64,000 bases of DNA from Radiobacillus kanasensis (GCF_021049245.1 NZ_CP088020.1:3106001-3170000), one strand, 5' to 3'; positions 16,714-25,012 are shown, counted from the stretch's first letter. Translations and numbers: made by a program. Notes: a model not told the origin generated them from the sequence alone.

Positions 16714-17679
16714 ATGAAAAAAATTCTAGTTACCGGTGCGCTGGGACAAATTGGTTCAGAGCTCGTTCCGAAACTTCGTGAGATATACGGGGCGGACAAA
16801 GTAATTGCTACGGATATTCGCCGTATCGAAAATCAAGTTGTGAACGGTGGCCCTTTTGAAATCTTGGATGTGACGAACGGAAAAGCTCTACTTGATATCG
16901 CCAAAAAACATAATGTCGATACGATTATGCATCTCGCTTGCTTGCTATCAGCAAAAGCAGAAGACAATCCGCTTTTAGCATGGAACATTAATATGAACGG
17001 AACGTTAAATGCCTTAGAAGCAGCTCGTGAACTTGATGCAAAATTTTTCACACCAAGTTCCATCGGAGCGTTCGGACCTACTACACCTGCTGATAACACA
17101 CCGCAGGATACCATCCAGCGTCCTACTACGATGTATGGAGTGAACAAAGTGTCTGGGGAATTACTTTGTGATTACTACCATAAAAGATTTGGTGTCGATA
17201 CGAGAGGAGTACGCTTCCCTGGTCTTATTTCCTATGAAACATTACCTGGGGGCGGAACAACTGATTACGCTGTAGACATTTATTATAAAGCCATCCAAGA
17301 TGGAACGTACACTTCCTATATTAAAGAAGGTACCTACATGGATATGATGTATATGCCAGATGCCATTCAAGCAATCATTCAGCTCATGCAAGCTGATCCG
17401 GATAAATTAGTACATCGAAACGCATTTAATGTTACGGCCATGAGCGTAGAGCCTAAGGATTTTGCAATAGCAATTCAAAAGTATATCCCTTCGTTCACAT
17501 TAAATTATGAAGTAGACCCTGTCCGCCAAGCCATTGCAGATAGCTGGCCAAACTCCATCGATGCTTCCGCCGCTAAAAACGAATGGGGCTTTAAAGCTAA
17601 GTACGACTTGGAGAAAATGACAGAAGATATGCTCGAAAAATTAAAAGCAAAACAACTAGACCGAGTAGCGAATAACTAA
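16714..17679 (+). CDS. tdh: L-threonine 3-dehydrogenase, short-chain (epimerase-like) type
   Basis: A 321-residue NAD-dependent dehydrogenase of the extended SDR/epimerase fold. The Rossmann motif [15 protein letters not shown] is at the N-terminus, and the catalytic pair is Tyr-x-x-x-Lys in [10 protein letters not shown]. The substrate-side block [20 protein letters not shown] is typical of SDR-type threonine dehydrogenases, unlike the zinc-dependent E. coli Tdh. It turns threonine into 2-amino-3-ketobutyrate for the upstream Kbl. The ATG at 16714 follows GGAGG; a TTG 18 bases upstream overlaps the site. A terminator follows directly, so kbl-tdh is a two-gene operon. Confidence 0.9.
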   Translation: MKKILVTGALGQIGSELVPKLREIYGADKVIATDIRRIENQVVNGGPFEILDVTNGKALLDIAKKHNVDTIMHLACLLSAKAEDNPLLAWNINMNGTLNALEAARELDAKFFTPSSIGAFGPTTPADNTPQDTIQRPTTMYGVNKVSGELLCDYYHKRFGVDTRGVRFPGLISYETLPGGGTTDYAVDIYYKAIQDGTYTSYIKEGTYMDMMYMPDAIQAIIQLMQADPDKLVHRNAFNVTAMSVEPKDFAIAIQKYIPSFTLNYEVDPVRQAIADSWPNSIDASAAKNEWGFKAKYDLEKMTEDMLEKLKAKQLDRVANN

Positions 17680-17685
17680 ATCTTT

Positions 17686-17721
17686 AAAAAGAGTTTGGAA
17701 ACCCTTTCCAGACTCTTTTTT
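17686..17721 (+). terminator. Terminator after kbl-tdh
   Basis: AAAAAGAGT(T/C)TGGAAA pairs with TTTCCAGACTCTTTTT around a short loop, followed by a T-run. Confidence 0.85.
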
Positions 17722-18037
17722 ATGGTTATTTTTTGATCGTCCACTTATACTTTTCTATGTTTTTCCCTTTCTAGTAACCTACTATACATGTTTTGACTAC
17801 CTGTTACATATAAATGACTTAGAAGCAGATCTGTTAGAGGACAGTAAATGTGGAGGATTTAAAAGGATTTCTGACAATATGAAAGCATTTCCACATATTA
17901 ATCATTCTTTGTTAGGCTCATCCCTATCTATCCTTATTCATCCTTACAAATAACCAGTTTTTCAATTTTCCCTTTTTTGTGAGTTTTGAGATAATTATAG
18001 GTGGTATGGTCATAAAAAAGAAGGGGGCAACAATAAA
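17722..18037 (+). other. Intergenic region before the amino-acid importer
   Basis: About 315 bp without a supported gene. It must hold the promoter of the downstream importer, but no -35/-10 pair stands out. TGAAAGCATTTCCA near 17879 resembles a cre site with the central CG changed to CA and a further mismatch; I give it little weight. Confidence 0.3.
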
Positions 18038-18823
18038 ATGAAAAAGAGATTAATAGCTTTATTGGCACTTGTTATGTCCATTGGTCTATTAGCTGCCTGT
18101 GGGACAAGTGATTCCACCTCTGGAGATGGAGACGGAGATTCAGAAGAAAAAACGTACACAGTTGCAACAGATGCAAACTTTCAACCATTTGAATATAAAA
18201 ACCCAGACACTGGTGAAATGGAAGGATTTGACATTGACCTCATAAAAGCAATTTCTGAAGAAGCTGGTTTTAATGTTGAATTCAAGACAATGGAATTTGA
18301 CGGTTTACTTGCTTCCATGCGTTCTGGAAAATTCCCAATCGGAATTGCAGGTATTTCCATAACGGATGAACGTAAAGAAACAATTGATTTTTCTGATTCA
18401 TACTATGATTCAGGTTTAATCCTTGCCGTTCCAAAAGACTCTGATATAGCATCTATCGAAGATGTTGATGGTTTAAAAGTTGGTGCCCGTCAAGGTTCTA
18501 CGTCTGAAGCTTATTTAAAAGAAAACACAGATGCTGAAGTTGTTGCATATCCAGAAATCGTAACAGCTTACATGAATCTGGAAAAAGATCGCCTAGATGC
18601 GGTACTTTACGATTTACCAAACGTAACGTACTACATTAAAGAAAATGCATCAGACAAATTAAAAACGGTTGGAGAAGTACTGGAAGGCCAACCATACGGA
18701 ATTGCCTTCCCTAAGGATTCAGAACTTGTAGATCCTGTGAACGAAGCGCTTGCGACGTTAAAGGAAAACGGTAAATATGACGAGATCTACAAAAAATGGT
18801 TCGGTACAGAGCCTCCACAATAA
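18038..18823 (+). CDS. Polar amino-acid ABC importer, substrate-binding lipoprotein
   Basis: A 261-residue family-3 solute-binding protein. The signal peptide ends in lipobox LLAAC (Cys at about residue 21), followed by an acidic Ser/Gly/Asp linker. The mature domain starts YTVATDANFQPFEY and contains EGFDIDLIKAI, the GIAGISITDERKE motif and the DGLKVGARQGST second-lobe block, all typical of polar amino-acid binders. It resembles both the GlnH and ArtP groups, so glutamine or arginine are the likeliest cargoes and I do not choose. The ATG follows AAGGGGG. A hairpin terminator separates it from the permease gene. Confidence 0.88.
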   Translation: MKKRLIALLALVMSIGLLAACGTSDSTSGDGDGDSEEKTYTVATDANFQPFEYKNPDTGEMEGFDIDLIKAISEEAGFNVEFKTMEFDGLLASMRSGKFPIGIAGISITDERKETIDFSDSYYDSGLILAVPKDSDIASIEDVDGLKVGARQGSTSEAYLKENTDAEVVAYPEIVTAYMNLEKDRLDAVLYDLPNVTYYIKENASDKLKTVGEVLEGQPYGIAFPKDSELVDPVNEALATLKENGKYDEIYKKWFGTEPPQ

Positions 18824-18852
18824 ATCCTATTTTTGATATGGATGTGCATAGA

Positions 18853-18884
18853 GGCGTAACAGGCTTTGCTTGTTACGCTTTTTT
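18853..18884 (+). terminator. Intra-operon terminator after the amino-acid binding protein
   Basis: GCGTAACA and TGTTACGC form an 8-bp stem followed by a T-run. It lies between the binding-protein gene and its permease. Partial read-through would give more binding protein than membrane parts, the usual stoichiometry. Confidence 0.8.
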
Positions 18885-18924
18885 CATCAATGATAATAAT
18901 TTATAATCAAGGAGAGATTCAAGA

Positions 18925-19584
18925 ATGGATCAAATTATTAATTCGCCTTATATCCAGTCCCTTCCCTTTCTCTTCCAAGGGCTTGGTTGGACGTTACTCA
19001 TTACCGTAATCGGATTGTTCTTCGGCTTTATTTTAGGAGGAATCTTTGGGATTGGGAAACTTTCAAAAGTTAAGTTCATACGGGCTATTTCTAGCGTATA
19101 TGTAGAAGTTGTTCGAGGAACACCGATCTTGGCACAAGTGCTATTCTTATACTACGGTCTATCTGAAGACTTAATTGGCCTTAGCATAAATGCCGTCACA
19201 GCAGGGATTATCGCAATTGCCATTAATGCTGGTGCTTACATTGCCGAAATCGTTCGAGGAGCAGTTTACTCCATTGCACCGGGACAAACGGAAGCTGGTC
19301 GATCACTAGGCCTGACGGAAAAACAAACATTACGCTATATTGTATGGCCACAAGCCTTTAAACGGATGATTCCACCACTCGGAAATCAATTCATTATTAG
19401 TTTAAAGGACACCTCTATTTTTTCCGTTATTGCTGTCACAGATATCATTTATATGGCAAGACAATATTACAATGCCACATTCGAAATATTTGAAACTTTA
19501 CTAATGGCATGTTTATTATATTTATTAATAACAATCCCAACTTCAATTTATTTAAGAAGATTAGAAAGGAAGCTGGATGTATAA
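18925..19584 (+). CDS. Polar amino-acid ABC importer permease
   Basis: A 219-residue permease of the His/Glu/Gln/Arg (HisMQ) family with about five membrane helices. The N-terminal block LLFLYYGL-like (ILAQVLFLYYGL) after EVVRGTPILAQ and the EAA loop (GQTEAGRSLGLTEKQTLRYIVWPQA) are intact, as is the ISLKDTSIFSVIA segment. A single permease gene suggests a homodimer. The ATG follows AAGGAGAG. Its stop codon is immediately followed by the ATPase start. Confidence 0.9.
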   Translation: MDQIINSPYIQSLPFLFQGLGWTLLITVIGLFFGFILGGIFGIGKLSKVKFIRAISSVYVEVVRGTPILAQVLFLYYGLSEDLIGLSINAVTAGIIAIAINAGAYIAEIVRGAVYSIAPGQTEAGRSLGLTEKQTLRYIVWPQAFKRMIPPLGNQFIISLKDTSIFSVIAVTDIIYMARQYYNATFEIFETLLMACLLYLLITIPTSIYLRRLERKLDV

Positions 19585-20307
19585 ATGATTACTGTAAAAG
19601 ATTTGCATAAATCGTTTGGCTCATTGGAAGTACTGAAAGGCATCGATGCAGAAATTAAAGAAAAAGAGGTAGTTTGTGTTATCGGGCCATCTGGTTCTGG
19701 TAAAAGTACCTTCCTTCGTTGTCTAAACCTATTGGAGGATATTACCGCTGGTCATGTCACTATTGACGGTGTGGACCTAACGGATAAATCAACGGACATC
19801 AATAAACTTAGAACGGACGTAGGAATGGTGTTTCAACACTTCAACCTATTCCCACACAAAACCGTATTAGAAAACATTACCCTGGCACCAGTTAAAGTAA
19901 AAGGCATGTCGGCAGAAGAAGCGAGAAATATTGGTTTACCTTTATTAGAAAAAGTAGGTCTCTCTGACAAAGCGGACGTTTATCCTGATAGCTTATCAGG
20001 TGGACAAAAGCAACGTGTTGCCATCGCCCGGGCACTTGCGATGAACCCAAAGGTTATGCTGTTTGATGAGCCTACATCCGCTCTCGACCCTGAGCTTGTC
20101 GGTGACGTACTAGAAGTTATGAAAGGATTAGCCCAAGAAGGAATGACAATGGTCGTCGTTACACACGAAATGGGCTTTGCTCGTGAAGTGGGCGATCGAG
20201 TTATCTTCATGGATGAAGGAATCATTCAAGAAGAGGGAGATCCAGATCAAATTTTCTCCAATCCACAAAACCCAAGAACACAATCATTCTTAAGTAAAAT
20301 CCTTTAA
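19585..20307 (+). CDS. Polar amino-acid ABC importer ATPase
   Basis: A 240-residue ABC ATPase that drives the adjacent permease. Walker A is GPSGSGKST (about residue 33), the Q-loop is in [10 protein letters not shown], the signature is LSGGQKQR, Walker B is VMLFDEP and the switch His lies in [10 protein letters not shown]. It is very close to the GlnQ/ArtR group. There is no gap between the permease stop and this ATG, which shows tight coupling. The gene ends about 60 bp before a strong terminator. Confidence 0.93.
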   Translation: MITVKDLHKSFGSLEVLKGIDAEIKEKEVVCVIGPSGSGKSTFLRCLNLLEDITAGHVTIDGVDLTDKSTDINKLRTDVGMVFQHFNLFPHKTVLENITLAPVKVKGMSAEEARNIGLPLLEKVGLSDKADVYPDSLSGGQKQRVAIARALAMNPKVMLFDEPTSALDPELVGDVLEVMKGLAQEGMTMVVVTHEMGFAREVGDRVIFMDEGIIQEEGDPDQIFSNPQNPRTQSFLSKIL

Positions 20308-20366
20308 AATACAAAAGCTAAACTCCACCGTACAGAATAACGCCAACAGGTTATTGATCACACTAT

Positions 20367-20404
20367 AAAGATACCATCTTCATAACAGATGGTATCTTTT
20401 TTTG
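20367..20404. terminator. Bidirectional terminator between the amino-acid ATPase and the double P-loop ATPase
   Basis: AAAGATACCATCT pairs perfectly with AGATGGTATCTTT around a 7-base loop, with a T-run on the plus strand and a shorter one on the minus strand. It separates two convergent genes. Confidence 0.88.
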
Positions 20405-20407
20405 TTA

Positions 20408-21505
20408 CTATTTATCCTCTAATTGCTGCAAAACAATATGCAAATTCTCATAAATTTGATCAATAACAGAAAAGTCTGTTGCACCTATATAATATTTCTC
20501 CAGTTCATCGTGAAGCTCTTTTGCCTCTTTTAAATAGGAGACACCATCCTTAATACCTTGCTTATACCCTTTTGTAAACTTAGTAATCTCTGTTTTATAA
20601 GTTTCATCTGTTCCAGGTGTGACACTCGTTTCATACAGATCCACGATTTCATCGCCATGTCGACTCGGCATATATTCATGAGGGGCCGTGCTATCAAATA
20701 CACAGACTCCCAGCTCTCGAATCACGACCATATCGACACTTTCCGGGTCAAACCCACAGTGATACACTTCCACATCGAAGCGTTTTTGCTCCGCAGCGGC
20801 AGCCACTTTTTTCAACAACGTTGATTTCCCTGTTCCCGCTCTCCCTTTTAGGAAATACCTTTTTGATAAGTCTTCCGTTAAATTTGGAATAAAATCAACT
20901 GGACCATTTGGAGTGGAAGCCCCAAAAAAACGATGGCGAGTGGTACCCTCAACTTGTTTGCTTTGTTCGTCTCCTACTACTTTTTTAATCAGTTCCTCTG
21001 TAACTTCATTCGCTTTCGCAAAATCCATTTCTTTTATATAAATATCCTCTAAGTCATCATGGACACGCAGTCCTCTTTCAAAGGAGGAATAGGCATTTTC
21101 ATAAGCTTTGGACAGCTTTTCCTGATAGTCTAGAATCTCTTCTCGACTTTCCTCCAAACTTTCTGTATCCCATGCAATTCCTAAATTTAAGTAATTTTCA
21201 ATTGCACCAGGAGCCTTCGGTTCTAAAACATGCGGTGCTGTTCCATCAAATACACCAAACTTTAAATCTGGAATAATTAATCCATCTAACGAATCAGGAT
21301 CAGAAGAGCAATGAATTCTTTCTACATCGTATCCTCTTTCCTTCCACGTATCCGATAATCTTTTTATTAAACTGGACTTTCCTGTGCCAGGACCACCTTT
21401 TAAAATATAAACACTCTCCAGCCCTTGAAGATTGGAATCAAATAAATTATAAAACCCTTTGGCTGTATTGCCTCCGGCGTAGTAATTCCTTTCACGCCCA
21501 GTCAT
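20408..21505 (-). CDS. Double P-loop ATPase of unknown function (PRK06851-like)
   Basis: A 365-residue cytoplasmic protein built of two similar halves. Each half has a P-loop: ILKGGPGTGKSS near residue 38 and FLKGRAGTGKST near residue 220. Each P-loop is followed by a matching block: HCSSDPDSLDGLIIPDLKFG with FDGTAPH, and YHCGFDPESVDMVVIRELGV with FDSTAPHEY. The duplication is therefore internal and ancient. Both Walker A lysines are kept. I recognise this as a conserved Firmicutes family but know of no established function. I start it at 21505, since AAGGAG lies 7 bases upstream; a longer frame up to 21583 has no ribosome site. It stands alone between a terminator and the AbrB-like gene. Confidence 0.8.
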   Translation of the reverse strand: MTGRERNYYAGGNTAKGFYNLFDSNLQGLESVYILKGGPGTGKSSLIKRLSDTWKERGYDVERIHCSSDPDSLDGLIIPDLKFGVFDGTAPHVLEPKAPGAIENYLNLGIAWDTESLEESREEILDYQEKLSKAYENAYSSFERGLRVHDDLEDIYIKEMDFAKANEVTEELIKKVVGDEQSKQVEGTTRHRFFGASTPNGPVDFIPNLTEDLSKRYFLKGRAGTGKSTLLKKVAAAAEQKRFDVEVYHCGFDPESVDMVVIRELGVCVFDSTAPHEYMPSRHGDEIVDLYETSVTPGTDETYKTEITKFTKGYKQGIKDGVSYLKEAKELHDELEKYYIGATDFSVIDQIYENLHIVLQQLEDK

Positions 21506-21654
21506 GTCATCACTCCTTCTCAATCTATATGACATCTTATGTAAGAAGAACGAATGGGGTGAATGCCTATTTACTTTTACCAATAAATTTAATATTTGAA
21601 AATTATTAACAGATTATTTACAATAAACTAGTAATCTATTAGGAGGTATAAATA

Positions 21655-21924
21655 ATGAGAAGTACAGGCATTGTGCGAAAAGTAGACCAACTTGGACGGA
21701 TTGTGTTGCCAAAGGAATTGCGAGCAACCTTTCAAATTGAAGAAAAGGATCCGCTAGAAATTTTTACAGAAGAGGATAAAATTATTCTACGGAAGTACGA
21801 GTCCAATTTGACTTGCGACGTTACAGGCGAAATTACGAATGAAAACAAATCATTTTGTAACGGAAAGATTGTCCTCAGCCCAGAAGGCATTAGACTTCTA
21901 CAAGATGAATTAAAGAGAGCATAA
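21655..21924 (+). CDS. AbrB/Abh-family transition-state regulator
   Basis: An 89-residue DNA-binding regulator. The swapped-hairpin AbrB domain fills residues 1-53, with the family core STGIVRKVDQLGRIVLPKEL. The C-terminal part (NLTCDVTGEITNENKSF, GKIVLSPEGIRLLQDEL) aligns with the multimerisation tail of AbrB and Abh, including the conserved Cys of TCDVTGE. It is shorter than AbrB (about 96 residues) and could be AbrB, Abh or a third paralogue. The ATG follows AGGAGG. The gene is monocistronic, with a terminator directly after it. Confidence 0.88.
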   Translation: MRSTGIVRKVDQLGRIVLPKELRATFQIEEKDPLEIFTEEDKIILRKYESNLTCDVTGEITNENKSFCNGKIVLSPEGIRLLQDELKRA

Positions 21925-21934
21925 CTTCTTCTTA

Positions 21935-21961
21935 GCAACCTATTTACGAGGTTGCTTTTTT
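21935..21961 (+). terminator. Terminator after the AbrB-like gene
   Basis: AGCAACCT and AGGTTGCT form an 8-bp stem followed by a T-run. Confidence 0.85.
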
Positions 21962-22047
21962 GTTGATTTGAGGAATGTTCAGTCCATAAAATATGTCTAT
22001 TTATGTTATACTTACTGGTAGTGTGTTAATAAGGAGGAACTTGTTTC

Positions 22048-23007
22048 ATGGTTCAAACGTATGAAAATTCCCGACTCAAAGTATTTTCGTTAAATTCAAA
22101 CCCCGAGCTCGCTGCAGAAATTGCATCTAACATTGGTGTCCCACTTGGACAATGTTCCGTGAAGCAATTTAGTGATGGCGAGGTTCAGATAAGTATAGAA
22201 GAAAGTGTACGTGGTTGTGACGTTTTTGTTGTTCAATCGACAAGTGAGCCAGTCAATCAGCATATTATGGAGTTGCTGATTATGATTGATGCCCTAAAAC
22301 GTGCTTCCGCAAAAACGATTAATGTCGTTATCCCATACTACGGCTATGCACGTCAGGATAGAAAAGCACGTGCAAGAGAGCCTATTACCGCAAAGCTTAT
22401 TGCAGACCTAATCCAAAAAGCTGGGGCAACTCGCGTTATTTCTATTGATTTACATGCTCCTCAAGCTCAAGGATTTTTCAACATTCCAGTGGACCAACTT
22501 ATTGGAATTCCTATTCTAGGTGATTATTATGAGAAAAAACAATTAGAAGATGTCGTGGTCGTTTCTCCGGACCATGGCAGTGTAAAACGTGCCCGTCAAC
22601 TAGCAGAGCGTTTGAAAGCTCCGATTGCTATTATTGATAAACGAGGTCCAAGAGATTACATAGCTGGCGAATTAAATATTGTAGGAAATATTGAAGGAAA
22701 AACCGCTATATTAATTGATGATATTGTGGATACAGGAAATCGTGTGTCGAGTGGGACCAAGGCTTTGTTAGAAAATGGAGCTAAAGAAGTATATGCCTGC
22801 TGTACTCACCCTGTTCTATCAGGTATGGCCATCGAAAAGCTTAAGGAATCTGAGCTCAAGGAACTAGTTGTAACGAACAGTATTCCATTAACAGCTGAAA
22901 AACGCTTAGATAAGATTACCCAGCTAACGATTGCTCCATTACTAAGTGAAGCGATTATTCGCGTTTTCGAATATCAGCCCGTTAGTCCGTTGTTTGAAGA
23001 TCAGTAG
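22048..23007 (+). CDS. Ribose-phosphate pyrophosphokinase paralogue with altered catalytic loops
   Basis: A 319-residue protein that aligns along its whole length with PRPP synthetase (Prs), including the [39 protein letters not shown] and VSPDHGS blocks. Two active-site segments differ from standard Prs. The flexible catalytic loop reads DKRGPRD (residues 197-203) where Bacillus Prs has DKRRPRPN, so the second, catalytic Arg is Gly200. The ribose-phosphate loop reads [11 protein letters not shown] (224-234) instead of DDIIDTAGT. The housekeeping prs normally lies beside gcaD and ctc, whereas this copy stands alone behind an AbrB-like gene. It may be a regulatory, low-activity or substrate-shifted form. 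The ATG follows AAGGAGG. Confidence 0.85.
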   Translation: MVQTYENSRLKVFSLNSNPELAAEIASNIGVPLGQCSVKQFSDGEVQISIEESVRGCDVFVVQSTSEPVNQHIMELLIMIDALKRASAKTINVVIPYYGYARQDRKARAREPITAKLIADLIQKAGATRVISIDLHAPQAQGFFNIPVDQLIGIPILGDYYEKKQLEDVVVVSPDHGSVKRARQLAERLKAPIAIIDKRGPRDYIAGELNIVGNIEGKTAILIDDIVDTGNRVSSGTKALLENGAKEVYACCTHPVLSGMAIEKLKESELKELVVTNSIPLTAEKRLDKITQLTIAPLLSEAIIRVFEYQPVSPLFEDQ

Positions 23008-23047
23008 ATTTTCACATCATGTATGTTATACTTTATGTAAACATACT

Positions 23048-23176
23048 TCTTAGAAACGGCAAGTGCTGGAACACCTGCCGTCACACAATAGATTCCCTTC
23101 AAGAGGAAAGCTATTAGAAATAAGGTGAAAATAACCACCCTTTTAAGCTGTCAGGCTCAAGGGTGGTTATTTCTTA
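23048..23176 (+). ncRNA. Antisense RNA antitoxin of type I unit 1 (orphaned)
   Basis: A plus-strand RNA is inferred from a near copy of unit 2: a 5' hairpin (ACGGCA, GTG / CAC, TGCCGT) at 23056-23081, a conserved stretch through 23112, and a terminator stem AATAACCACCCTT / AAGGGTGGTTATT at 23130-23171. CATACT at 23042-23047 is the probable -10. Its target gene on the opposite strand is broken. No independent proof of transcription exists. Confidence 0.55.
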
Positions 23177-23377
23177 TGAAAGTCCAAACAATATCGTTAA
23201 ACTTAATTTTTGTAATTCTTCGTTCTTCACAGTCTCTGTATGAAGGCTAAGGACTTTTCCTATACACCTCATGCAATTTATGTTATATTTTAATTAACAT
23301 AAAATATACTAGTAAAGAAACGGCAAGTGCTCGAACACCTGCCGTCACGCAATAGATTCCCTTCAAGGGGGAAAGCT
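23053..23377 (+). repeat. Tandem duplication, about 60-bp near-identical segments
   Basis: Positions 23053-23112 and 23317-23377 are almost identical (only a few substitutions and one extra G), at a period of 264 bp. The flanking promoter and terminator sequences are also related. This shows that the two type I toxin-antitoxin units arose by duplication. Confidence 0.9.
23167..23230 (-). pseudogene. Deleted type I toxin gene (unit 1)
   Basis: On the minus strand a GTG-led frame (VKNEELQKLSLTILFG) parallels the first 16 codons of the intact toxin of unit 2. It then loses about 20 bases that encode the hydrophobic core and resumes out of frame at the shared end FHKK-stop (stop at 23167-23169). 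Read directly, the frame stops after 18 codons (TAA at 23174-23176). The 5' leader repeat seen in unit 2 is also missing. Confidence 0.7.
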
Positions 23378-23440
23378 TTTAAAATTTGGTTAAAAATAAC
23401 CACCCTTTGCTCTCCAAGCTCAAGGGTGGTTATTTTTTAT
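23317..23440 (+). ncRNA. Antisense RNA antitoxin of type I unit 2
   Basis: A plus-strand RNA is predicted to start just after a -10 box TATACT at 23305-23310. It has a 5' hairpin (ACGGCA, GTG / CAC, TGCCGT) and ends at a terminator (AATAACCACCCTT / AAGGGTGGTTATT, then a T-run) near 23440. It converges on the toxin mRNA and overlaps its 3' end, the layout of TxpA/RatA, BsrG/SR4 and BsrE/SR5 in B. subtilis. Transcription is inferred, not shown. Confidence 0.65.
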
Positions 23441-23516
23441 GAAAGGAAAGAATTGCTATGATTAGCAGTCCCAACGAAATCATTAAACTCAACGTTTGAA
23501 AGACTTCATTTCCCAT
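23430..23516 (-). CDS. Small holin-like type I toxin
   Basis: A 28-residue hydrophobic peptide with a charged start (MGNEVFQTL), a membrane segment (SLMISLGLLIIAILSF, residues 10-25) and a basic end (HKK). It matches the pattern of the small holin-like toxins of Bacillus (TxpA, BsrG and BsrE group), which insert in the membrane. A strong ribosome site, AAAGGGAGTG, lies 6 bases before the ATG at 23516. A perfect -10 TATAAT (complement of 23591-23596) gives a leader of about 70 bases. The stop codon is inside the arm of the terminator shared with the antisense RNA. Confidence 0.75.
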   Translation of the reverse strand: MGNEVFQTLSLMISLGLLIIAILSFHKK

Positions 23517-23555
23517 GGCTTCACTCCCTTTCTATATAAGAGGGGTAAAGCTTCC

Positions 23556-23596
23556 ACCACCCTTGAACTTTCCTCTATCATGTTATTTCCATTATA
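23556..23596 (-). promoter_or_regulatory. Toxin -10 box and 5'-leader element that can pair with the mRNA 3' end
   Basis: The -10 TATAAT is the complement of 23591-23596. In the leader, TCAAGGGTGGT (complement of 23556-23566) is exactly complementary over 11 bases to ACCACCCTTGA in the 5' arm of the toxin's own terminator (23420-23430). Pairing of the mRNA ends would lock the message in an inactive fold, as known for several type I toxins. Confidence 0.55.
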
Positions 23597-23636
23597 TTTA
23601 ACCAATAAAAACCTCTAAAAGTCTTTCTCTCATCCA

Positions 23637-23669
23637 TATAAAAGCAGCTCGGGTATTAAGCTGCTTTTA
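23637..23669. terminator. Terminator after the 176-residue helical protein gene
   Basis: AAAAGCAGCT and AGCTGCTTTT form a 10-bp stem with an 11-base loop. It overlaps the stop codon region of the minus-strand gene starting at 24197. Confidence 0.85.
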
Positions 23670-24197
23670 GTCTGGAAAGAAAGAAAACATACCATAATAA
23701 TGTCGATATATCTCCGCCTGGTTTTCTATAGTAGTATGAGAAACAGCACTCCATCCCATTGCATCTGAAAATTCTCGATAAAGCTGTTGCAAGGTAGCTT
23801 GCTGATGAGCCATCTCCAAATGAGCTCTTCTGACATTAGGGTCCTTCATTAGACTTGCTGACATGAAGTTCTCATTTGCCATCATTTTGGAACTCGATTT
23901 CGATTCCATCGTAATCGATTTATCATGATCATGGTACGGAGTCTCTTTACTTTTATGGATTTCCTCTAACTGTAGATAAGGCAAAGGCGGAATAACAACT
24001 TCTCCATTATAATACGGATGGATAAAAGCCATCATAGCTTCCGTATGCGATTTCAACATTTCTCGATTTAATTCCAATAGATACCGTAACGTCGGATGAA
24101 ATACCTTCCCCTCATACATTTTCAATTTGTGAATAAGCCCTTTATGAGCAGACAAATGCTCTGTCATTAATCCTAAATCAATAGCTGGTAAAGTCAC
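23667..24197 (-). CDS. Uncharacterised helical protein, possibly coat-F/ferritin-like
   Basis: A 176-residue soluble protein. The N-terminal part (LGLMTEHLSAHKGLIHKLKM, then HPTLRYLLELNREMLKSHTEAMMAFI) and the C-terminal part (RRAHLEMAHQQATLQQLYREFSDAMG) look like long amphipathic helices. They are separated by a proline-, His- and Ser/Lys-rich linker (residues about 70-115) and end in YRHYYGMFSFFPD. Helical pairs with Tyr/His-rich ends occur in spore-coat CotF-like proteins, but I cannot assign it. It is a single gene with its own terminator. The ATG at 24197 follows GAGGAGG. Confidence 0.7.
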   Translation of the reverse strand: MTLPAIDLGLMTEHLSAHKGLIHKLKMYEGKVFHPTLRYLLELNREMLKSHTEAMMAFIHPYYNGEVVIPPLPYLQLEEIHKSKETPYHDHDKSITMESKSSSKMMANENFMSASLMKDPNVRRAHLEMAHQQATLQQLYREFSDAMGWSAVSHTTIENQAEIYRHYYGMFSFFPD

Positions 24198-24382
24198 TGT
24201 TAAAACCTCCTCTTACCCATCCTATGAGGAAAAAAGAGTTTAGGTTAATCGACCCTCATTCGACAAAAGGAAATAGTTAATGACAATTCTCTCTCTTTTT
24301 TCGTATAATAGCTAAGTTACTGATGTTTGGATAAAAATAAAAATGAGTCACAATCTAAGATATGAATTGGGGGTTATTTTGC

Positions 24383-25000
24383 ATGTTTAGTAAAAAGAAA
24401 GATAGATTTTCCATTTATTTAGTGGACTTTGCAACCCATTTAAACAAAGCAGCAGATTATCTCGTGCATTCAAAGGTAACCGATGAAGCTTCCTTGGACA
24501 CCTTTTCCCAAAAAATTAAGCAATTCGAAACAGAAGCTGATGAAAAGGTTCATGTCATCATCAAAGAACTCAACCATGCCTTCATCACACCTATTGAGCG
24601 CGAGGATATATTGCAACTAACCATGGGACTAGATGACATTATTGACGGAATGGAAGAATTCTCTGCCATGATGAGCATCTATAACATTTACTCTTCGGAT
24701 ACATATATCGACCAGTTTACAAACTACATTCTTTTATGTTCCAAAGAGATCTTACAATCCACTGAATTACTATCAGAGAATAAATTACAAGATATGGAGA
24801 CCCATGCGATAAAGATTAAGGATCATGAGACACAATGTGACACGTTATATAGAGAATCTCTTCGAACCCTATTTCAAAATCAGTCAGATCCAATAATAGT
24901 CATTCAATACAAGGAGCTGTACGAAATCTTAGAAGAAATTGCAGACTATTGTCAAAATGTTGCTAGCCTCCTGCAAAGCATCATTATGAAAAACGTCTAA
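24383..25000 (+). CDS. PhoU-like DUF47 protein, regulator or partner of Pit phosphate transporter
   Basis: A 205-residue all-helical cytoplasmic protein of the DUF47 (YkaA) family. It begins MFSKKKDRFSIYLVDFA and contains the family's KQFETEADEKVHVIIKELNHAFITPIEREDILQLTMGLDDIIDGMEEF block. I start it at the ATG at 24383, 9 bases after GGGGG; an in-frame ATG at 24362 lies upstream of that site. The pit transporter begins 13 bp downstream, the standard DUF47-Pit operon. Members are thought to gate phosphate uptake by Pit, but the mechanism is not settled. Confidence 0.88.
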   Translation: MFSKKKDRFSIYLVDFATHLNKAADYLVHSKVTDEASLDTFSQKIKQFETEADEKVHVIIKELNHAFITPIEREDILQLTMGLDDIIDGMEEFSAMMSIYNIYSSDTYIDQFTNYILLCSKEILQSTELLSENKLQDMETHAIKIKDHETQCDTLYRESLRTLFQNQSDPIIVIQYKELYEILEEIADYCQNVASLLQSIIMKNV

Positions 25001-25012
25001 GAGGGAGATTCC

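Noticed and set aside
17722..18037. cre site near 17879 (TGAAAGCATTTCCA)
   Set aside because: The central CG is changed and another position mismatches, and there is no convincing promoter next to it.
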